DNA of 64,000 nt from Angiostrongylus vasorum (Eukaryota > Nematoda > Chromadorea > Rhabditida > Metastrongylidae): NCBI GenBank assembly GCA_018806985.1, contig JADANN010000404.1, forward strand, positions 992,001 to 1,056,000, written 5' to 3'. Below are positions 34,185-46,929 of the stretch, in pieces. Within the stretch, counting starts at the first letter, position 1. Each line of letters opens with the position of its first letter. The notes under the pieces are model-generated. The model worked only from the letters and a program-made list of their open reading frames with translations. It ran no database searches and had not been told where the DNA came from. The position numbers were made by a program, and so were the translations under genes.

Positions 34185-34465
34185 AGAGTGAAGCCTTCGG
34201 CGTTGATCAGTCATTGAGGGACCCGCCATGCAATCGACTTCACGAAGCATCGCTAGAAGTGATTTGGATCCATATATGGCCTATAAAATAAGTTGCGGTG
34301 GCCCATTGATGTATCGAGGTAGTGCTGCCATCCTTCCCAGACAGGTATGGCACCAATTTTTGGACCACGCTGGGATAGAAGGCTTGCTGAACCTGAGGCA
34401 CGGGGCCGATCACGTGTGTATTGCTGGGCGCCCCTAACTTCTGCGCTATACGCGCCCCACTGAAA
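34185..34465 (-). repeat. tRNA-derived SINE (family B)
   Basis: Minus copy with head near 34440-34460 (GCGTATAGCGCAGAAGTTAG) and body blocks matching the family (GGCACCAATTTTTGGACC in plus). More diverged than the pair at 29.3-30.0 kb. Confidence 0.75.
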
Positions 34466-35639
34466 TCAAACCGTAGCGTGGAGAGTGCCTCAAAATTACT
34501 TATTTTTAACATTTTTATAACAATAATATAAATAACTATCTATTTTCTCGCTAATTTAAAAAGACTAGTTCAATTTTAACACTGGTACAAGTGGTTGACA
34601 ATGCTATCTGAAGCTGCAAAAAATGCTGAACCGCTAGAAATGAAGAAGCGCTCATCTCCGAAGATCAACCTGAACCAGGAATGTAAATACACCTCACATA
34701 AAACGATGACGATAACAACAACTGACCTCCTCCACAGACCAGAAACATGCAACAGCTTTCATGTGGAAAACCCATATTTCATGATGGTTGAGCAGAAGAT
34801 GACGAAGCGATTAGGAGTTCCAATCAGAAAAGGCCCACCTTGATCAGTTGGGTGATTTGAAATATAGATAGCGGCTTTTATTAAGTAAACATCCTACCAA
34901 CACAATTGTAAACGGGATTAAAACAGTCTTCTTTAAAAATAGGACAGGTTTTGACGACACTATCAACAATCAAACGGAGACGTACTTTTGAAATCTCTAC
35001 GATGAGCACCTTCTTGGACTTCATCCTACTAATTTCCTAAAGATTGCGCCTATCATACAAAACAATGAGAAGTAAAAAGTTTTATATAAACCTTACAATG
35101 GATTTTGTTTCTCCTGATCATTTTCGTCCATGCACAGCTCCTCAAGCGTTATTTACGAAAATGTCCAAAAAAATTTAATTACATGCAAGCAACTACGTTA
35201 CTTGACAATAAAAGCAATAACATTTAACAGTTGACTAAGCTACCATTCGATGCCAGAGTTTCGGATTGAATCCACTACTTTTATTGCAAAGAACAGGTAG
35301 CACGAGACGCTGGCGCAGCAGAGCGGACAATGGTTGGCATTAAGCTTATCTTTGGACAAAGTGTACTTTTGAAGTCGGTAGAATTTGTGAGGATCTTTTT
35401 TTCGAACAGTTATTGCTACGTTGGTTCAACCTCATTCAGATTTCCGTTGTAAGCTTTTCCTTCGGCTTTCATGTTTATCTCATATAAAAACGAAGTACTG
35501 AGCTAGTTAATCATTAGCATTTTTCACCGGACGTTGATGAATATCACTGCGAAAAACAAGTACGAAGTAAGTTGCCAAGATTACTCGCACAAGTCGTAGA
35601 TCTTCTGGAAGATAGTGGATATGTAATAATATAACAGAT
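34466..35639. other. No gene recognised
   Basis: A plus-strand open frame at 34595-34843 has a coding-like start (LSEAAKNAEPLEMKKR) but no known domain and no convincing partner exons. Confidence 0.35.
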
Positions 35640-36642
35640 CACCTGTCACCTGTCATCCTGTCAATTGACTCGAGGGGGCGCCAATAAATCTTAAATTGCT
35701 TCTTGCTACGCCCAAGAGTAGCCCAGCAGGTAATGCTCCCTCTTGGATCTCACTGAGCATAATATACTTCTTCTAAGGCTTTCGTGAAGAACTCTATCAG
35801 ATCGCTGGTCTTCCTAGAGCAGGTTTGACTTCCCGAGGAATCCAGTCACCATTGGTTTTTGTCCATCGGTTGTCGTTCATTGCGTCATGTGTCTGGCCCA
35901 TGTTAACCTCATCAGTTTGGTGGACAGAACGGCGTCGTTGATTTTTGATCGCTGACGTGAAATGGAATCTTCGATCACCTTCCTCAATTGTGCGATGCAA
36001 CCTACTCTTAGTATCGTCCTTTCGACTACGTGTTCAATAACGCTGAGTGGTCTTTCATCTTGTTCATGTAGCGACCAGCTTTCTGACGCATACGTTAAGG
36101 CAGGAAGAATCGTGAAATGAAAAAAGTGAGCATGGAGTAGTGTGTTCCTTGTTCTCTTCACTACATCCTCGATGCTCTTGAAATCTTCACAACCAGCTCG
36201 CTTCCTACCACTCAACTGTGGAGCTAATTCGTTTATCATATGATTTTCCCACCTAGGGAGACGTACCGGGAACATTTGGAGGAATTCGTACCGATGAGCT
36301 TGAATGGGGCATACACAACCAATCTCGTTCCTTATGAACAACGTTTTTGTGAGATTTAGATGAAGATCAATCTTTCCACAACAATTACCAAAGTCGGCTA
36401 CCATTCGTTCCGCCTAGCTAATGCTTCGTGTTGTGAGAATGTGTCTTCAGCAAAGCGAAGATGATGTAACTGGCGACCATCGATTTTCACTCCCATATTA
36501 TCCCATTCCAATGTTCGCATGACGTTTCCGAAGGTTTCTGTAAATAATTTTTCGCGATATGCTATCGCCTTGCTTAGGCCCTCTCTTGACGTCGATATTA
36601 ATATCGTTGTGGAGTGGCCAGTCAAATTTCTATATAGGCCAT

Positions 36643-36941
36643 AAAGCCCCCCTCCCTCCCCCGCCTCCTAAAGCTCTCGGTGTTGATCAATCCCCTGAGG
36701 GATGCGCCATGCATTCGACTTCATTAAGTGTCGTTGGAGGTGAATGAATGCATATCTGGCCTTTGCAATGACTCGCGGTGGCCTACCGATGTATCGAGCC
36801 AGTGCTGCTATTCTCCCAGACTAGTCTGCTACCAATTTGCCGACCCCGGAAGGATGGAAGGCTTGTAGGCACATGGACGAGGGGATCGATTCCACGTCTG
36901 TGTCGCAGTGGCACCTCCAGCCACTGCGCCACATGCGCCCC
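36643..36941 (-). repeat. SINE family B inserted in RTE, with target-site duplication
   Basis: Flanked by TATAGGCCAT at 36633-36642 and 36942-36951, a 10 bp target-site duplication. Head at right (CGCAGTGGCTGGAGGTGCC on the minus strand), tail at left. Confidence 0.88.
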
Positions 36942-38184
36942 TATAGGCCATTAAGAACCTTTATATACCGAGTAAAGACACTATGACTGTCCTGGGCTTC
37001 CGTGACTGCTTTTTCACAAGCATTCTCTAAAGTTGACAAATGAGAGTCAGAGCGGTCTTTTGTACTCTCGCGATACCTCAGTGAGTCTTGTTATCGTGTG
37101 GATGTAGTCCATCGTACTAAATCCTTTTCGAAACCCCTGCTTGCTCACATGGCTGCCCTTCGTCCAGTGTTCTGTCAATCCTGTTTAGGACGATTCGAGT
37201 GAAAAGTTTGTAGACGACAGACAGCAAGCAGATTGGGCGATAGTTGCCAATATCGTGGAGGTCACCGTTCTTGAACAATAGCACGTCTTATTGGTTTTCC
37301 AATGAGTAAAGATCTTGCATTCAGATAAGTAACGTGTGAATAGCCGACTCAGTATCAGTATGTTTACGAGGTCCGGTGGAATGTTCTGCAGATGTTCAGA
37401 TCTTATCTTCAGACTGTCCGAACCTGGTGTTGCTCGTGTCTTCTCCAAAGAAATGCGATATTGGATTTCGGCAAGGATAATAGTTGGGGCGATATATCCA
37501 TGCTCTTTTATTTCGTATGAGGATAGCAGAATGTGAATATTGAACAGATCCGAGTAATAACAGCAGAAGATTTTCCGCATTGCCTTATGGGAGCTGTAAC
37601 TGTTTGAACTGTGCATAGAAGTGCAACCAATTTGGTTTTATAATTGGCCAAACTTCGGTGAGCAGTGCGAATGATTTTCCCAGCCTTTGCAATTTCTGAC
37701 GATGTCTGCTGCTGTTTTCTTTTTATGATCTCTTTTTATCGCCTGTGTGCAGTGTTTCGCAAATTTGCACGTGAGGTGGCGGTTGTCTGTAGCTTTTGCG
37801 ACTCCACATTGGCGAATAAGCTGAAGCGTTTCTGAAGGCTGACGTCTTTTGGTGATTTTCTAGCGCTCAGCTTTAACATCGCTATCGAGAGGATAATGAA
37901 TGAATGATGAATGAAGCTCATCGTACCCCACGTCGATGTTGCCAGAATTAGCACTTTTTCAACAGCCGACAATGAACTGAATAAGTCCCAATTTATGCCC
38001 ATTTTGGGACCTTGTTTTTTCTTGAATTTAACAGATTTTTCTCCTTTCCGCGAAAAACAAAAATCTTTCACAAAGGAGACGATGGTCTAATCCCGTGTAG
38101 AATTTTAGGACAACAGGACATCGGTTATGCAAAACTTTCCATTCAACATGATGTGGTCTATTCCGTTATGGTACTCTCCACTGG

Positions 38185-38470
38185 AAAAAGCGCCTGTAGC
38201 GCAGTGGTCGGAGACGCTCTACAATACACATGGGAGCGATCCCCGCCCCCCAAGGCTCGCCGAGTCTTCCATTCCTCCAGGGTCGGAAGATTGATAGTAG
38301 ACTTGTCTGGGAGAATAGCAGCACTAGCTCAATATATTAGAAGGACACCGCAAGTCATTATAAAGGCCAGATGTGCATCCAATCACCTTCAGTATTGTTT
38401 AATGAAGTGCAGTGCCTGGCGCATCCCTCAGGAACTGTCTAAAGACAGCAGCTTTACCCCTTATCATTTT
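38185..38470 (+). repeat. SINE family B inserted in RTE, with target-site duplication
   Basis: Flanked by TACTCTCCACTGG (38172-38184) and TACTCTCCATTGG (38471-38483), a 13 bp duplication with one mismatch. The element starts AAAAAGCGCCTGTAGCGCAG and ends TTTACCCCTTATCATTTT, so its full length is about 286 bp. Confidence 0.9.
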
Positions 38471-39204
38471 TACTCTCCATTGGGGGACTCGAATTCCAGC
38501 GGTAAGAGTTGGGCTTCTAGAACTGCGAGTTACCATGAATGGTCTTGGTCATGGTGATAAACTGGGACAACCGCTCATCCTGCCTGTTCCGTTCTAGCAC
38601 TTGGGTCCAAAAGTATTGTTCTTCCAGGTCCAATCCTAGTGTTCAAATATCCAATGATAACCTTAAAGAATGCATGGTCTGCTCTATAGAAATTCTCCAA
38701 ATCTATGCTGAACGCATTGATTTCGTCTTTGTCACATCTTGACGTAGACGCCTAGGCGATGAATTCGTAAAGCCAGTGTTGATCCTCGTCTGTTCAACTG
38801 CAAACGTGCGATTGTAACTGTCATAATATTTGTTCGAATGAATGGACGTTCGTGGCTAAATTCGTGCTGACGAAAACGCCGACGCCGCCAATTCCTCTAC
38901 TCTTTCATGTGCCGAGGAACAGTTCTTTTCCGGTATCATAAAGGCGTTGAATAAATGGCGTTGCCTCGTCTTCGCAAGTCCGATGCCATACGTTATCCTT
39001 CTTGCTTGCCATAATCAAGTCTTCCAGCGAGGACTCAGATGCAAGTGTGTATGCCTTTAGCTATGGATCATCACCTTGGTCCTTTGCGATTTGGGCGACT
39101 TGGAATGGCTCTGGGATTTTAGCATCCTTTCCATACTCGTCCTACCAATCTCTGCCGAATTGTGGGCTCTTTCACGTCACGCGAATGATGCCTGTTTATT
39201 TTAC

Positions 39205-39704
39205 TGCGCTTTTAGCGCTTAATACCCACGTATAGCTTGCTGAACTCTGGATGTGTGGCGGGGTACACTAAAGGGCAGCTTGCCAGTCTTTCCCAGCGTA
39301 GACGGGGAAGCTTATTTGTTGAAGGCGACTCTAACGAACTGCCATATGCTTCCCTGTCACTTGGTTTCAGGGTTTTAGCCGAAACGACTCGTAGAATACA
39401 TTCCACATTAACGAGAATACGACCACGCACGCACGCATGAATACATTCTCGCAGACGCAGGAGGTATGTGCGAAATTGGCACACCACAAACTGGAATTCC
39501 ATCCACTGGATCCACCTTCGTCTCAGAGAAGCAAAGGACGCTTTTGCTCCACGATTAACCACCTAGTCATCAGCGGGGACGTACCACGTTATCTGGCGAC
39601 TAGTCGGCACACCATATCTCTCTCTCAGGGAGATTCCCGCAAAAAAAGATTAAAGAATATAATAGATAATGTAAATTTAATACTATTAATATGAATATGA
39701 ATAA
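39205..39704. other. Unassigned, flanks the 5' end of the RTE
   Basis: Open on both strands (39237-39440 plus, 39212-39562 minus). The minus frame may be RTE 5' sequence, but no conserved motif is visible. Confidence 0.3.
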
Positions 39705-40015
39705 AAATACAGGAGCGGTTAGCATAGTGGTAGTGATGGCGTTCTTCACAAGCAATGTCCTGCTTCGATCTCCTGCCGAGCCTCTCATCCCTTTGAGGTC
39801 AAGAAACTGGGAACGGATTTGTCTGGGAAAACTCACTCTCTGCAATGCAACTAGAGAGCGACTCCAACAGCATACAAAAGCATTCATGGCGAAAAGAAAA
39901 TCTTCATGCAGCAGACGAAACTACACATAAAAATTGAAAGACGTTCGTGGACAATGGATACGAGGAAACGAATCGAAAGTGAGAAGTGCGGGGGATCCTC
40001 ACACTAGGTGTGAAA
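39705..40015 (+). repeat. tRNA-derived SINE (families C/D), chimeric
   Basis: Head GGTTAGCATAGTGGTAGTGA (A box) and GCTTCGATCTCC (B box), then GGGAACGGATTTGTCTGGGA as in the copy at 48195-48360, and a 3' part (CGAGGAAACGAATCGAAAGT) shared with the family D copies at 44.3 and 60.8 kb. An AAAAATACA tract precedes it. Confidence 0.65.
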
Positions 40016-40369
40016 GACTGGTCGTGTGTGGGCGTAGGAGTAGGTGTGTGTGTGTGTATTTGTAATGTCGATACAAATACTTAGGTAAAATGAAAAAAAG
40101 TGGCAGATGCCAACAATGGAGTTCATCTCGATCGAACCACTATGCTGAACGTTTTGAGCTGTCTTCAACAATCTACCTTTCATTGAACGCAAAGTGTATT
40201 CGAGAAATACGTAGTAGTTCCGTTGCGCAGATAAAAATACAGTGCATTTCCCGAAGACAAACTTTTGCTCTTCATTTACTTCATGCGCATTTTTTTCGTA
40301 GTGCTATCTTTTTTTTGTACCTTTGAGCTTCTTGTATTTTCTTTTCTTTGGCGATGCTGTTCGAAAAGA

Positions 40370-41335
40370 TGACATTGTAGTCGGTTAAACGAATGTTGAC
40401 TAAGAATCTTGAATCGATACATATCCTTTTCTCGCTCCAATAGAGTTACTGCAGAGACCGTTATAGTACGGAGACTAGCGGTTTTACTGACATTCATTTC
40501 TATGCCTTGCTCACTTAATTAGGTATTTGCACAGCACGTCTTCACGAGTTATGTGGACCTCAGCATATTTTCCATTCGTTTCTTTGCTTCGTTATCGTCG
40601 TCCATGGTGGTGGCTTGACACGAACGTGATGTAGGGGTGCGAATCACATACCGTGAACTGTGAAAGAACTTCTGCTGCAAGTACAGGTGTTTGACATTGG
40701 TTAAGAACACATCCTCCTAACGGTGGTCGTCATTTGGGACGACTGCACCCTGGCAAAGTTCACTCTACAGTTCTTTTTAACTCGTTCATCTCTCTTCTGT
40801 TATTTTCATTATATCACCGGGTCATCTATGTTTCGCTATCAGTGCGTGTTCTCCTGGGTCTCAAAGATAATGTAGATTTCAAAGATCAGAGGTCGCATTC
40901 CTGCTGGATGTTGTGTGTGCCGGTTGTATTTAGGGAAGACATCGTTCAAGCGCTCTGTTAATAGTGCGGAGTATTCTTGTCGTGACTGAAGTATCGGCCC
41001 TCGACTATGCTGCATAACAGGTATAGTTTTGGGTCCGTAATTTGGTTAAAGGTTTCCTTCAAAGGAACGAATGCGGCCTTATTCTCCTTCTTCTACCTAA
41101 CTCCTCCTTCATGTCGTTTCCCATGTTCATTGAGCGCCCAAGGCACATGAATGAGGTAGCCTCTGTTATCAGTCAACCATCCAATTTGATCTGTTCCCCT
41201 TTGCATTATGAGCTTTTCATTAACTGGGTCTTCTTTTGATTTATGCGTGGTCTCATAATTGTTCCCACTACGTCGAGCTCATTGACGGTCGTCCCTGGTC
41301 CATCGGAAATTTTGAGAAGATAGGAATATCGTTGG
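40370..41335 (-). mobile_element. RTE LINE fragment (second lineage, C-terminal half)
   Basis: Minus frames read INQKKTQLMKS at about 41230, a YLGxxxN-type block near 41140 (ALNEHGKRHEGGV) and L..LCSIVEGRYF then a TTH-RALERCLL-like decayed stretch near 40930-41000, which follow the order of the second RTE lineage. Heavily decayed. Confidence 0.6.
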
Positions 41336-41479
41336 CGAAAGGAAGATTTGAATGGTACGTTTGATAGGATTTTTTCAACAGTACTTATTCTGCATATATT
41401 CAGCTGCATATTACATGATACGTGCGCCTACAGTTTCAATAGAAATAGTAATGGCTATTCAAAATCAAGAGCCTCGTAA

Positions 41480-41800
41480 TAGTTGGTACTTTGGCGGTTT
41501 CGCCTTCTTCAGAGCAGCGAGCAAGCAAATTGACATCTAGTGCACTCATTCAGACACTTCCATAATCTCATCAGGTAAAACTTAGTGCATAAACTCTGCA
41601 CACGAATAATAAACAGCTTCTTTTTAAACGTTCACTGTTTTTCTCATCTTCTTGATGAGCAAACACGAGGTCGTCACAATATCCCTTATTGACGAACAAG
41701 CTGACGTTTCGGCGGACTTCGCTTTCTTCACACCCTGTGACTGTAATCTACTCAGCCAAACACCTCCATAACCAAAACAAAGAAAATGCTAAACCGAGAT
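41480..41800 (+). repeat. Foldback/MITE-type fragments
   Basis: Two partial ends: GGCGGTTTCGCCTTCTTCAG near 41495 and the set GAGCAAACACGAGGTCGTCA plus GCTGACGTTTCGGCGGACTT at 41650-41725. Both belong to the family with inverted ends at 21.3-21.8 kb. Confidence 0.55.
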
Positions 41801-42129
41801 TTCAATCGCATTGAATCGAATTGTTCGATCAACGCAGAGGTTAACAAAAAGTCGGTTTTGGGACTCACCGTCTTGTTCTTTATAAGTCCTCCGGTTCCCA
41901 CTGCATACCACCCGCACGGAGTCTTACATGGGTGAGAAATGTGTGCGGCCCATACAAAGAAATCGATTGTGGGCTATGACGCGAGATCACGTAATCACAT
42001 GACAGTCATCTTAAGAGTCCATTTTTTTGGAGTTTTGGAATTTATCTAAGACTCTTCAAGGCTTTGACGTATCGAAGTTCTAGATTTCTGTGCGAGGATT
42101 ATGACTCCCACTTCAGAATCGTCTCCATT

Positions 42130-42412
42130 ATTTCTGTGTGAGGCGCAGTGCTCGGGGGCACCTTACAACACATAAGGGATCGATCTCGGTGCCTCAGACT
42201 CACCAATACCTGCATCCCTCCGGCGTCGACGAATTGGTACCATATTTGTCTGGGAAGATGGCAGCACTGGCTCGATACATCGGTAGGCCTCCGCGAGTCA
42301 CTGTGAAGGCAAGATATACATTCAGTCACCTCCAACTATGGTTAATGAAGTCGAATGCATGGCGCATCCCTCAGGAATTGATCAACGCAGACAGCTTCAT
42401 CTTTTTTAGCTT
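42130..42412 (+). repeat. tRNA-derived SINE (family B)
   Basis: A box GGCGCAGTGCTCGGGGGC, B box GGGATCGATCTC, body GGTACCATATTTGTCTGGGA, tail ACAGCTTCATC. Confidence 0.8.
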
Positions 42413-42419
42413 TTATTTC

Positions 42420-42825
42420 TGTGTCTCCTATGCTCGCCTAGTGGAGAATTTACTCTAGCCTTAAGCTTACCGTCTAGGTTTTCTTTCATACAAACACACA
42501 GTGGTCTACCCGTTTCGCCAATGTATTCGTCCCCCTCACGTTTTACAAGAGGTAAGATAAACGGTACTCAACCTCATGAAATCACCGTCTCCCCTTTAAA
42601 GTAAATTATGCAATTGCGCGCTGTTTATTGCTCCTTCGTGTGCTATAAAAAGCTCGCGAGTAGCCAATATTGCGGAGTCATTCTTCAAGTTAGTATAAAG
42701 ATGACAATGTCGAAGGACTTCGTTACGCAAGCGCTGTTAGGACGCAGATTCTCACCCTGGACTGAGATGCTCCAAACTATTTTAGCATTATGTTGTCCGC
42801 TCTTTCATCCAGCTTACAAGGTTTC
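42420..42825 (-). mobile_element. Penelope-like element fragment (RT motif A + GIY-YIG end)
   Basis: The minus strand carries a decayed reverse-transcriptase motif A (NSACVTKSFDI at about 42745-42715) followed at 42560-42440 by KREGDEYIGETGRPLC and KENLDGKLK, the start of the GIY-YIG endonuclease domain typical of Penelope-like retroelements. Most of the RT between them is missing. Confidence 0.7.
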
Positions 42826-43179
42826 TGAGATGTGGCTTGAAGATAAGAAGAGGCAAAGATATAGCAAAGAAGCCGTGTTTCTCGTCTTTTTTCTCCTCAA
42901 ATTATTATTCTTTTGGACTTTCATGGTACCCATTTTTTGCTGCTTTGCTTTAAAAAATTACTTTATTTTCATATAAACATCTTAATCCAAGTTGAGTTTT
43001 CTGAGCCACGCTAAGACAGTCATTCCACAGACCGTGAAGAATCACAAAAAATGTATCTGCAATGAACACGGCTTTCTTTAATTTCAAGCAAATTATGAGT
43101 ATTTCCCACTTTACAATGAAATCAGCCGGAATTTATCTGCCTGATTAATATTTAGTATTTCAGCAGTATTTCAATAATA

Positions 43180-43335
43180 CGCTATTTCCTTGATATACAA
43201 ACACAAGGTTGTTACTATAGTACTTATTAATAGTAGCTAACGTTTCGGAAAATTTCGCTTCCTTCAGAACCTGAAAGGTCAGTTTAACCGTAAAACCGCA
43301 ATCTGTACAGCCAAACATCTCCATGACTTCAATAA
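43180..43335 (+). repeat. Foldback/MITE-type fragment
   Basis: CACAAGGTTGTTACTATAGT, then GCTAACGTTTCGG and CGCTTCCTTCAGAACCTG match the left end of the element at 21320-21840. Confidence 0.55.
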
Positions 43336-43489
43336 AAAAAAACCGCTGTACCTAAATTTCAATTCTTGCATTGGAAACGATGCAGATTCCCCACACAGTT
43401 TTCTATGAGTCCCTCCACTGAGTATTCTATGTGGAGACCATGTGTGCAGAGTTCATGTAGATAGGTAAGTCTCACATTCTCTAGAACTT

Positions 43490-43870
43490 TTCTCATATTA
43501 AAATATCGGTCTGAGGTATTGTGTGAGATCGTGCGTGATAACGAGGAATCCCTCCTTGTGGCATGGATTCTTGGGATTTATGAAGAACGCTTTGAGGGTT
43601 TTACTTGCTCAAGTTTTATATTCCTGTGGATGATGGCGACTTCTACTTCAAAATTTTCTCAGTGCTGTCTTTGTGCTCTATATGGCCGCAGAGAACTGTT
43701 TTACTTGACTTTAAGTTTACCATGTAGCTGTTCTTCTATACGAGCGGAGAGTGGTCTACCGGTCTCGTCAATGTATTCGTCTCCCGCACGCTTTACAAAG
43801 GGCAGGATAAACGGGTCCTTGTTCTTGCTAGCAACATCCTTTGGGTGAGGGTTCTACCTCTAAAGCTATT
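43490..43870 (-). mobile_element. Penelope-like element GIY-YIG endonuclease domain
   Basis: The minus frame reads KRAGDEYIDETGRPLSARIE, then FEVEVAIIHRNIK and an IPRIHATR segment, matching the GIY-YIG domain and the conserved block after it in Penelope-like elements. In-frame stops interrupt it. It probably belongs with the RT fragment at 44.9-45.7 kb, separated by inserted repeats. Confidence 0.72.
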
Positions 43871-44099
43871 CTGAGTAGCTGCCATTCCGTACCCATTGGA
43901 AATAGCTGTTTGCACTATCAGAGATTCTCTCTTCTGCTCTTCTTGTACACACTCTGGCCAGTGTAGGAAGCATGATTTTTCACAAGCACCATTTGAATGC
44001 GTGAAGGGTGAGAGGAAAGGTAATAAAACAATGCTTTTTTATCATTCGGACTTCACTACTATCTAGCAATGTAGTCGTTTCTGATAGGTTAATTTAAAT

Positions 44100-44422
44100 G
44101 TGAAGAGAAAGTGAGGTGAAGCAGTGGTTAGTAATGCTGCTCCTCAGGCATCAAGGCGGTGGTTCGGCCCTCTTCCCTACCCAACGTTCTTTCTCAATCG
44201 AGATGGGAAGGCCTTAACTAGACTATCTCCAAGGTTGCAAAAAAAATATGCTCCAGCAGTATGCTGGGACATTTATAAGAATACGAAATCCTAAAGCAGC
44301 CGCGGAAACAACACCGCGATGTGTTCCATGACTTCGCGGGCTACGAATGCGAGGAAAACGAATCGGATGCAAGAAGTGCCTGGATTGTGCAGTAGATACT
44401 CATCATCCAAAACAAATAAAAT
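44100..44422 (+). repeat. tRNA-derived SINE (family D)
   Basis: Head GTGAAGCAGTGGTTAGTAAT (A box), GGTGGTTCGGCCCTC (B box), body shared with 60553-60862 (ACGAATGCGAGGAAAACGAA) and a poly-A-like CAAAACAAATAAAATTG end. Confidence 0.75.
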
Positions 44423-44507
44423 TGAATATTTAAAGTGTTCAGAAATAGAGGCATGCTTTCTTTAAAATTCTTTCTGATAACCTCAGTGTACGCTGCCAAC
44501 GGTTTAC

Positions 44508-44868
44508 CTCCTCATCGTTTCTGGGAGATGTTCCTGGGTGTCGGGCTGCGATGTACAGTGGAGAGTTCTCCACCCCAGAGGATCTCCCAAACTAAGAAAA
44601 AATCAGACGTTCCTACCCGAAAGCCCAGCTAAGCGTAAACGATTACTAGGATTCACCAACGTGTTGGTATCAAACTATTCGGATGGTGACAAATCTCCCT
44701 CTGGTCCACAAGGACGGCGAATGCCTGGGGTGGTGAAGACCTGAAGAAGGCTTCGGCTAGCGTCGAGACGGACCAAAGTGGATGAATCAGCAAATCTTTG
44801 GAAAGTGGAAATAGCGTTGGGCTCCTCACAACCAGTGAAGATGGGCCATCCAAGCACGCAACTAAAGT
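44508..44868 (+). repeat. Dispersed repeat family A, copy 9 (full length)
   Basis: From CCTCCTCATCGTTTCTGGGA to GATGGGCCATCCAAGC; inserted between Penelope-like fragments. Confidence 0.78.
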
Positions 44869-44889
44869 AACCTTAGTTTACTCTGACCA

Positions 44890-45735
44890 TTTATTCAATA
44901 ACTCACCACAGTTGTCGACCTTTTTTCTTGTACGGAGTAGATGACAAAACAAGCACCTATATATCTAATGTAGAGTGAAAGTGGAAGATCAAATGCTGGA
45001 GCTTCTATTTTAGACATAAACTCAATGTCATGGCTTGGTGGCAGTCAATTTCCCATTGCTAACCCTCTGATCTGTGCAAAATACTTCTCGGACCATTGAA
45101 ACATTGAGCAGTTTAGGCACTGAGAGGACTGTAAGCTGCTGAATCGAGAAATCATGGCATGCTTATTACTTCCTCGTGTTACTTGAAGAGTTCGAGGATG
45201 GCTTGTATAGCGGGGTAACTCCACAATAAAAAGAGGTAATGTCGAAGGACTTTATCACGTGCGTGCTGTTAGAAAGCGCGTTGAGTAGACGATCCAGGAA
45301 GATTTGGGTATTATTGAGAACGGCTGGGATGTGTTTCAACAACTGGGTAAGTATTGAGGTTAAAACATTTGATTCTATCATTTAGCCCGTCTAGACAACG
45401 GATGTTAAGTCTAACCTTTAATAATGATGGATCAGTAGACACAAGATTATCAGTGGATACTAACTTATGAGTTCTGATGAATGAAGTATAGAGAGGAAAA
45501 TGTTGGCAACTCAATTTTAAGTTGAGATATAGCACATGGTTTTAAACCTGCTGTGCTTGCCATTTTGATCTACTCCGTGTCCAGTTTTCGGTACTGACTT
45601 TTGAATTCCTTTCCAGATGTTTTCATTATCTTAGCATCTAACTAGCCAGAAATAACTACAAACACTCCACCCTTATCATAGAGCACAGTCTTATGGTCTT
45701 TAACCTTGTCTGCCGACCTCTGTCCTCCTTAGAAT
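44890..45735 (-). mobile_element. Penelope-like element reverse transcriptase fragment
   Basis: High to low: VKDHKTVLYDKGGVFVV at 45705-45655, a fingers segment (LKVRLNIRCLDGLNDRIKCF), then LLKHIPAVLNN and the catalytic motif A region VIKSFDITSFY at about 45265-45230. The DKGGVxVV and SFDITSLYTNV signatures are typical of Penelope-like RTs. Broken frames. Confidence 0.7.
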
Positions 45736-46929
45736 ATCAAACCTCTCCCATCCCATGTTTTTTTTTGAGTAACGATTAAGAATTTTAAAAGTTTCTTCCC
45801 AAAATATCCAGAAATTTGCAGTCAGTTTTACTGCTAGGTTCCTGTTCTCTAAAAACACTCGAGGAAACATGGGTAGTAGTGATGTCCCTACTCCTTATTG
45901 TTTATTCTTATTTCGTGCTTCAAGTCTATCTTTGCTACGGGAGTCCATCTTAAAGTTCGTGTGAATTACATGTGACCAATCGCAAAGTTACCTAATGCGT
46001 TGCGCTGGTGAGAAACTTGGTCTCAATGCTAATTGTGAGCACGCCCCGTCGAGAAGAGCCATGCATCCTAACACGGTAACGCTGGACTTTTCTAGCACAT
46101 TACATACCCGAACATGACTCCTTTGATCTTCCTAAACCGTGTTTTTATACCTTTTTGACACCATGTTATGCAATTTACTCAGTAGGTTTTCAAATTTTTC
46201 TCCCTAAACTTACTTCAGCAGTTGGCTAAGTTGGAAATTTTTACTGAAATCAACCAAAACTTCCTTCCATGAAAGTTACCAAACGTATTCTGCTTCAACT
46301 AACCACATGCCTTCGATATGTTCTGAACGTTAGACCACTTACGAATTTTAAAAAAGCTTGTCAATGCAGAATGTTAGGAAATCGGTGATCGTCGTCCGAT
46401 TTTTTCCGTAAAGAGCAGCGTTAAACGTGCTATAGATAAAAACTTTGCATAAAGCAAAGAATTCTAGTGCACAATTTGGAGAATTGGTGATTTTTTAGTG
46501 GTTCATTTGTTTTCAAAAAGATCATTTTCTCATAGAAGTGGAATAAGTGAACTAATGACTTTTCAGAAGGCGAAATCTATTAAAACACAAACGATCATAT
46601 AGTAAATGTTACGTTAAAGACTTCATGCCAACTTATCACAAGCATGTTGTAACGTTTCTATCAGTACCGCGCTTAATGAAAATTCGGAATGACGAACTAT
46701 CGCAGAATGTATTAGGATTATGTCTATACTATAAAATGTTCAAATGTTGAGTTTTCAAGGGACTTTTTTTTTCTCGAAGGTTTAACTTGTCCTTGCTTTT
46801 AACTATAAGACACTGTTCATGAAACACACCAAACGAAGATGACGTTCCCGAATTGTTTTACCTCCAATGTAACTTTCTCGAAAAAAAACGTAGTTGAAAC
46901 GATTGCAGGTTTGAAACGTATCGTTGAAG
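45736..46929. other. No gene recognised
   Basis: No supported gene. AT-rich sequence without clear repeats. Confidence 0.4.

Larger units (their letters stand above)
35640..39200 (-). mobile_element. RTE-clade LINE, nearly complete, with two nested SINEs
   Basis: Reading from high to low coordinates: endonuclease region about 39200-38480 and 38180-38075, linker GEKSVKFKKKQGPKMGINWD at 38045-37985, RATPGSDSLKIRSEHL and LFTRYLSECKIFTHWK at 37470-37330, RT core interrupted by a SINE at 36943-36643, then KIDLHLNLTKTLFI, LPALTYASESWSL and the C-terminal DNRWTKTNGDWIPREVK near 35860. The 3' end with CACCTGTCACCTGTC repeats lies at 35640. About 2.95 kb of LINE remains after subtracting the SINEs. 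Many stops; inactive. Confidence 0.88.
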
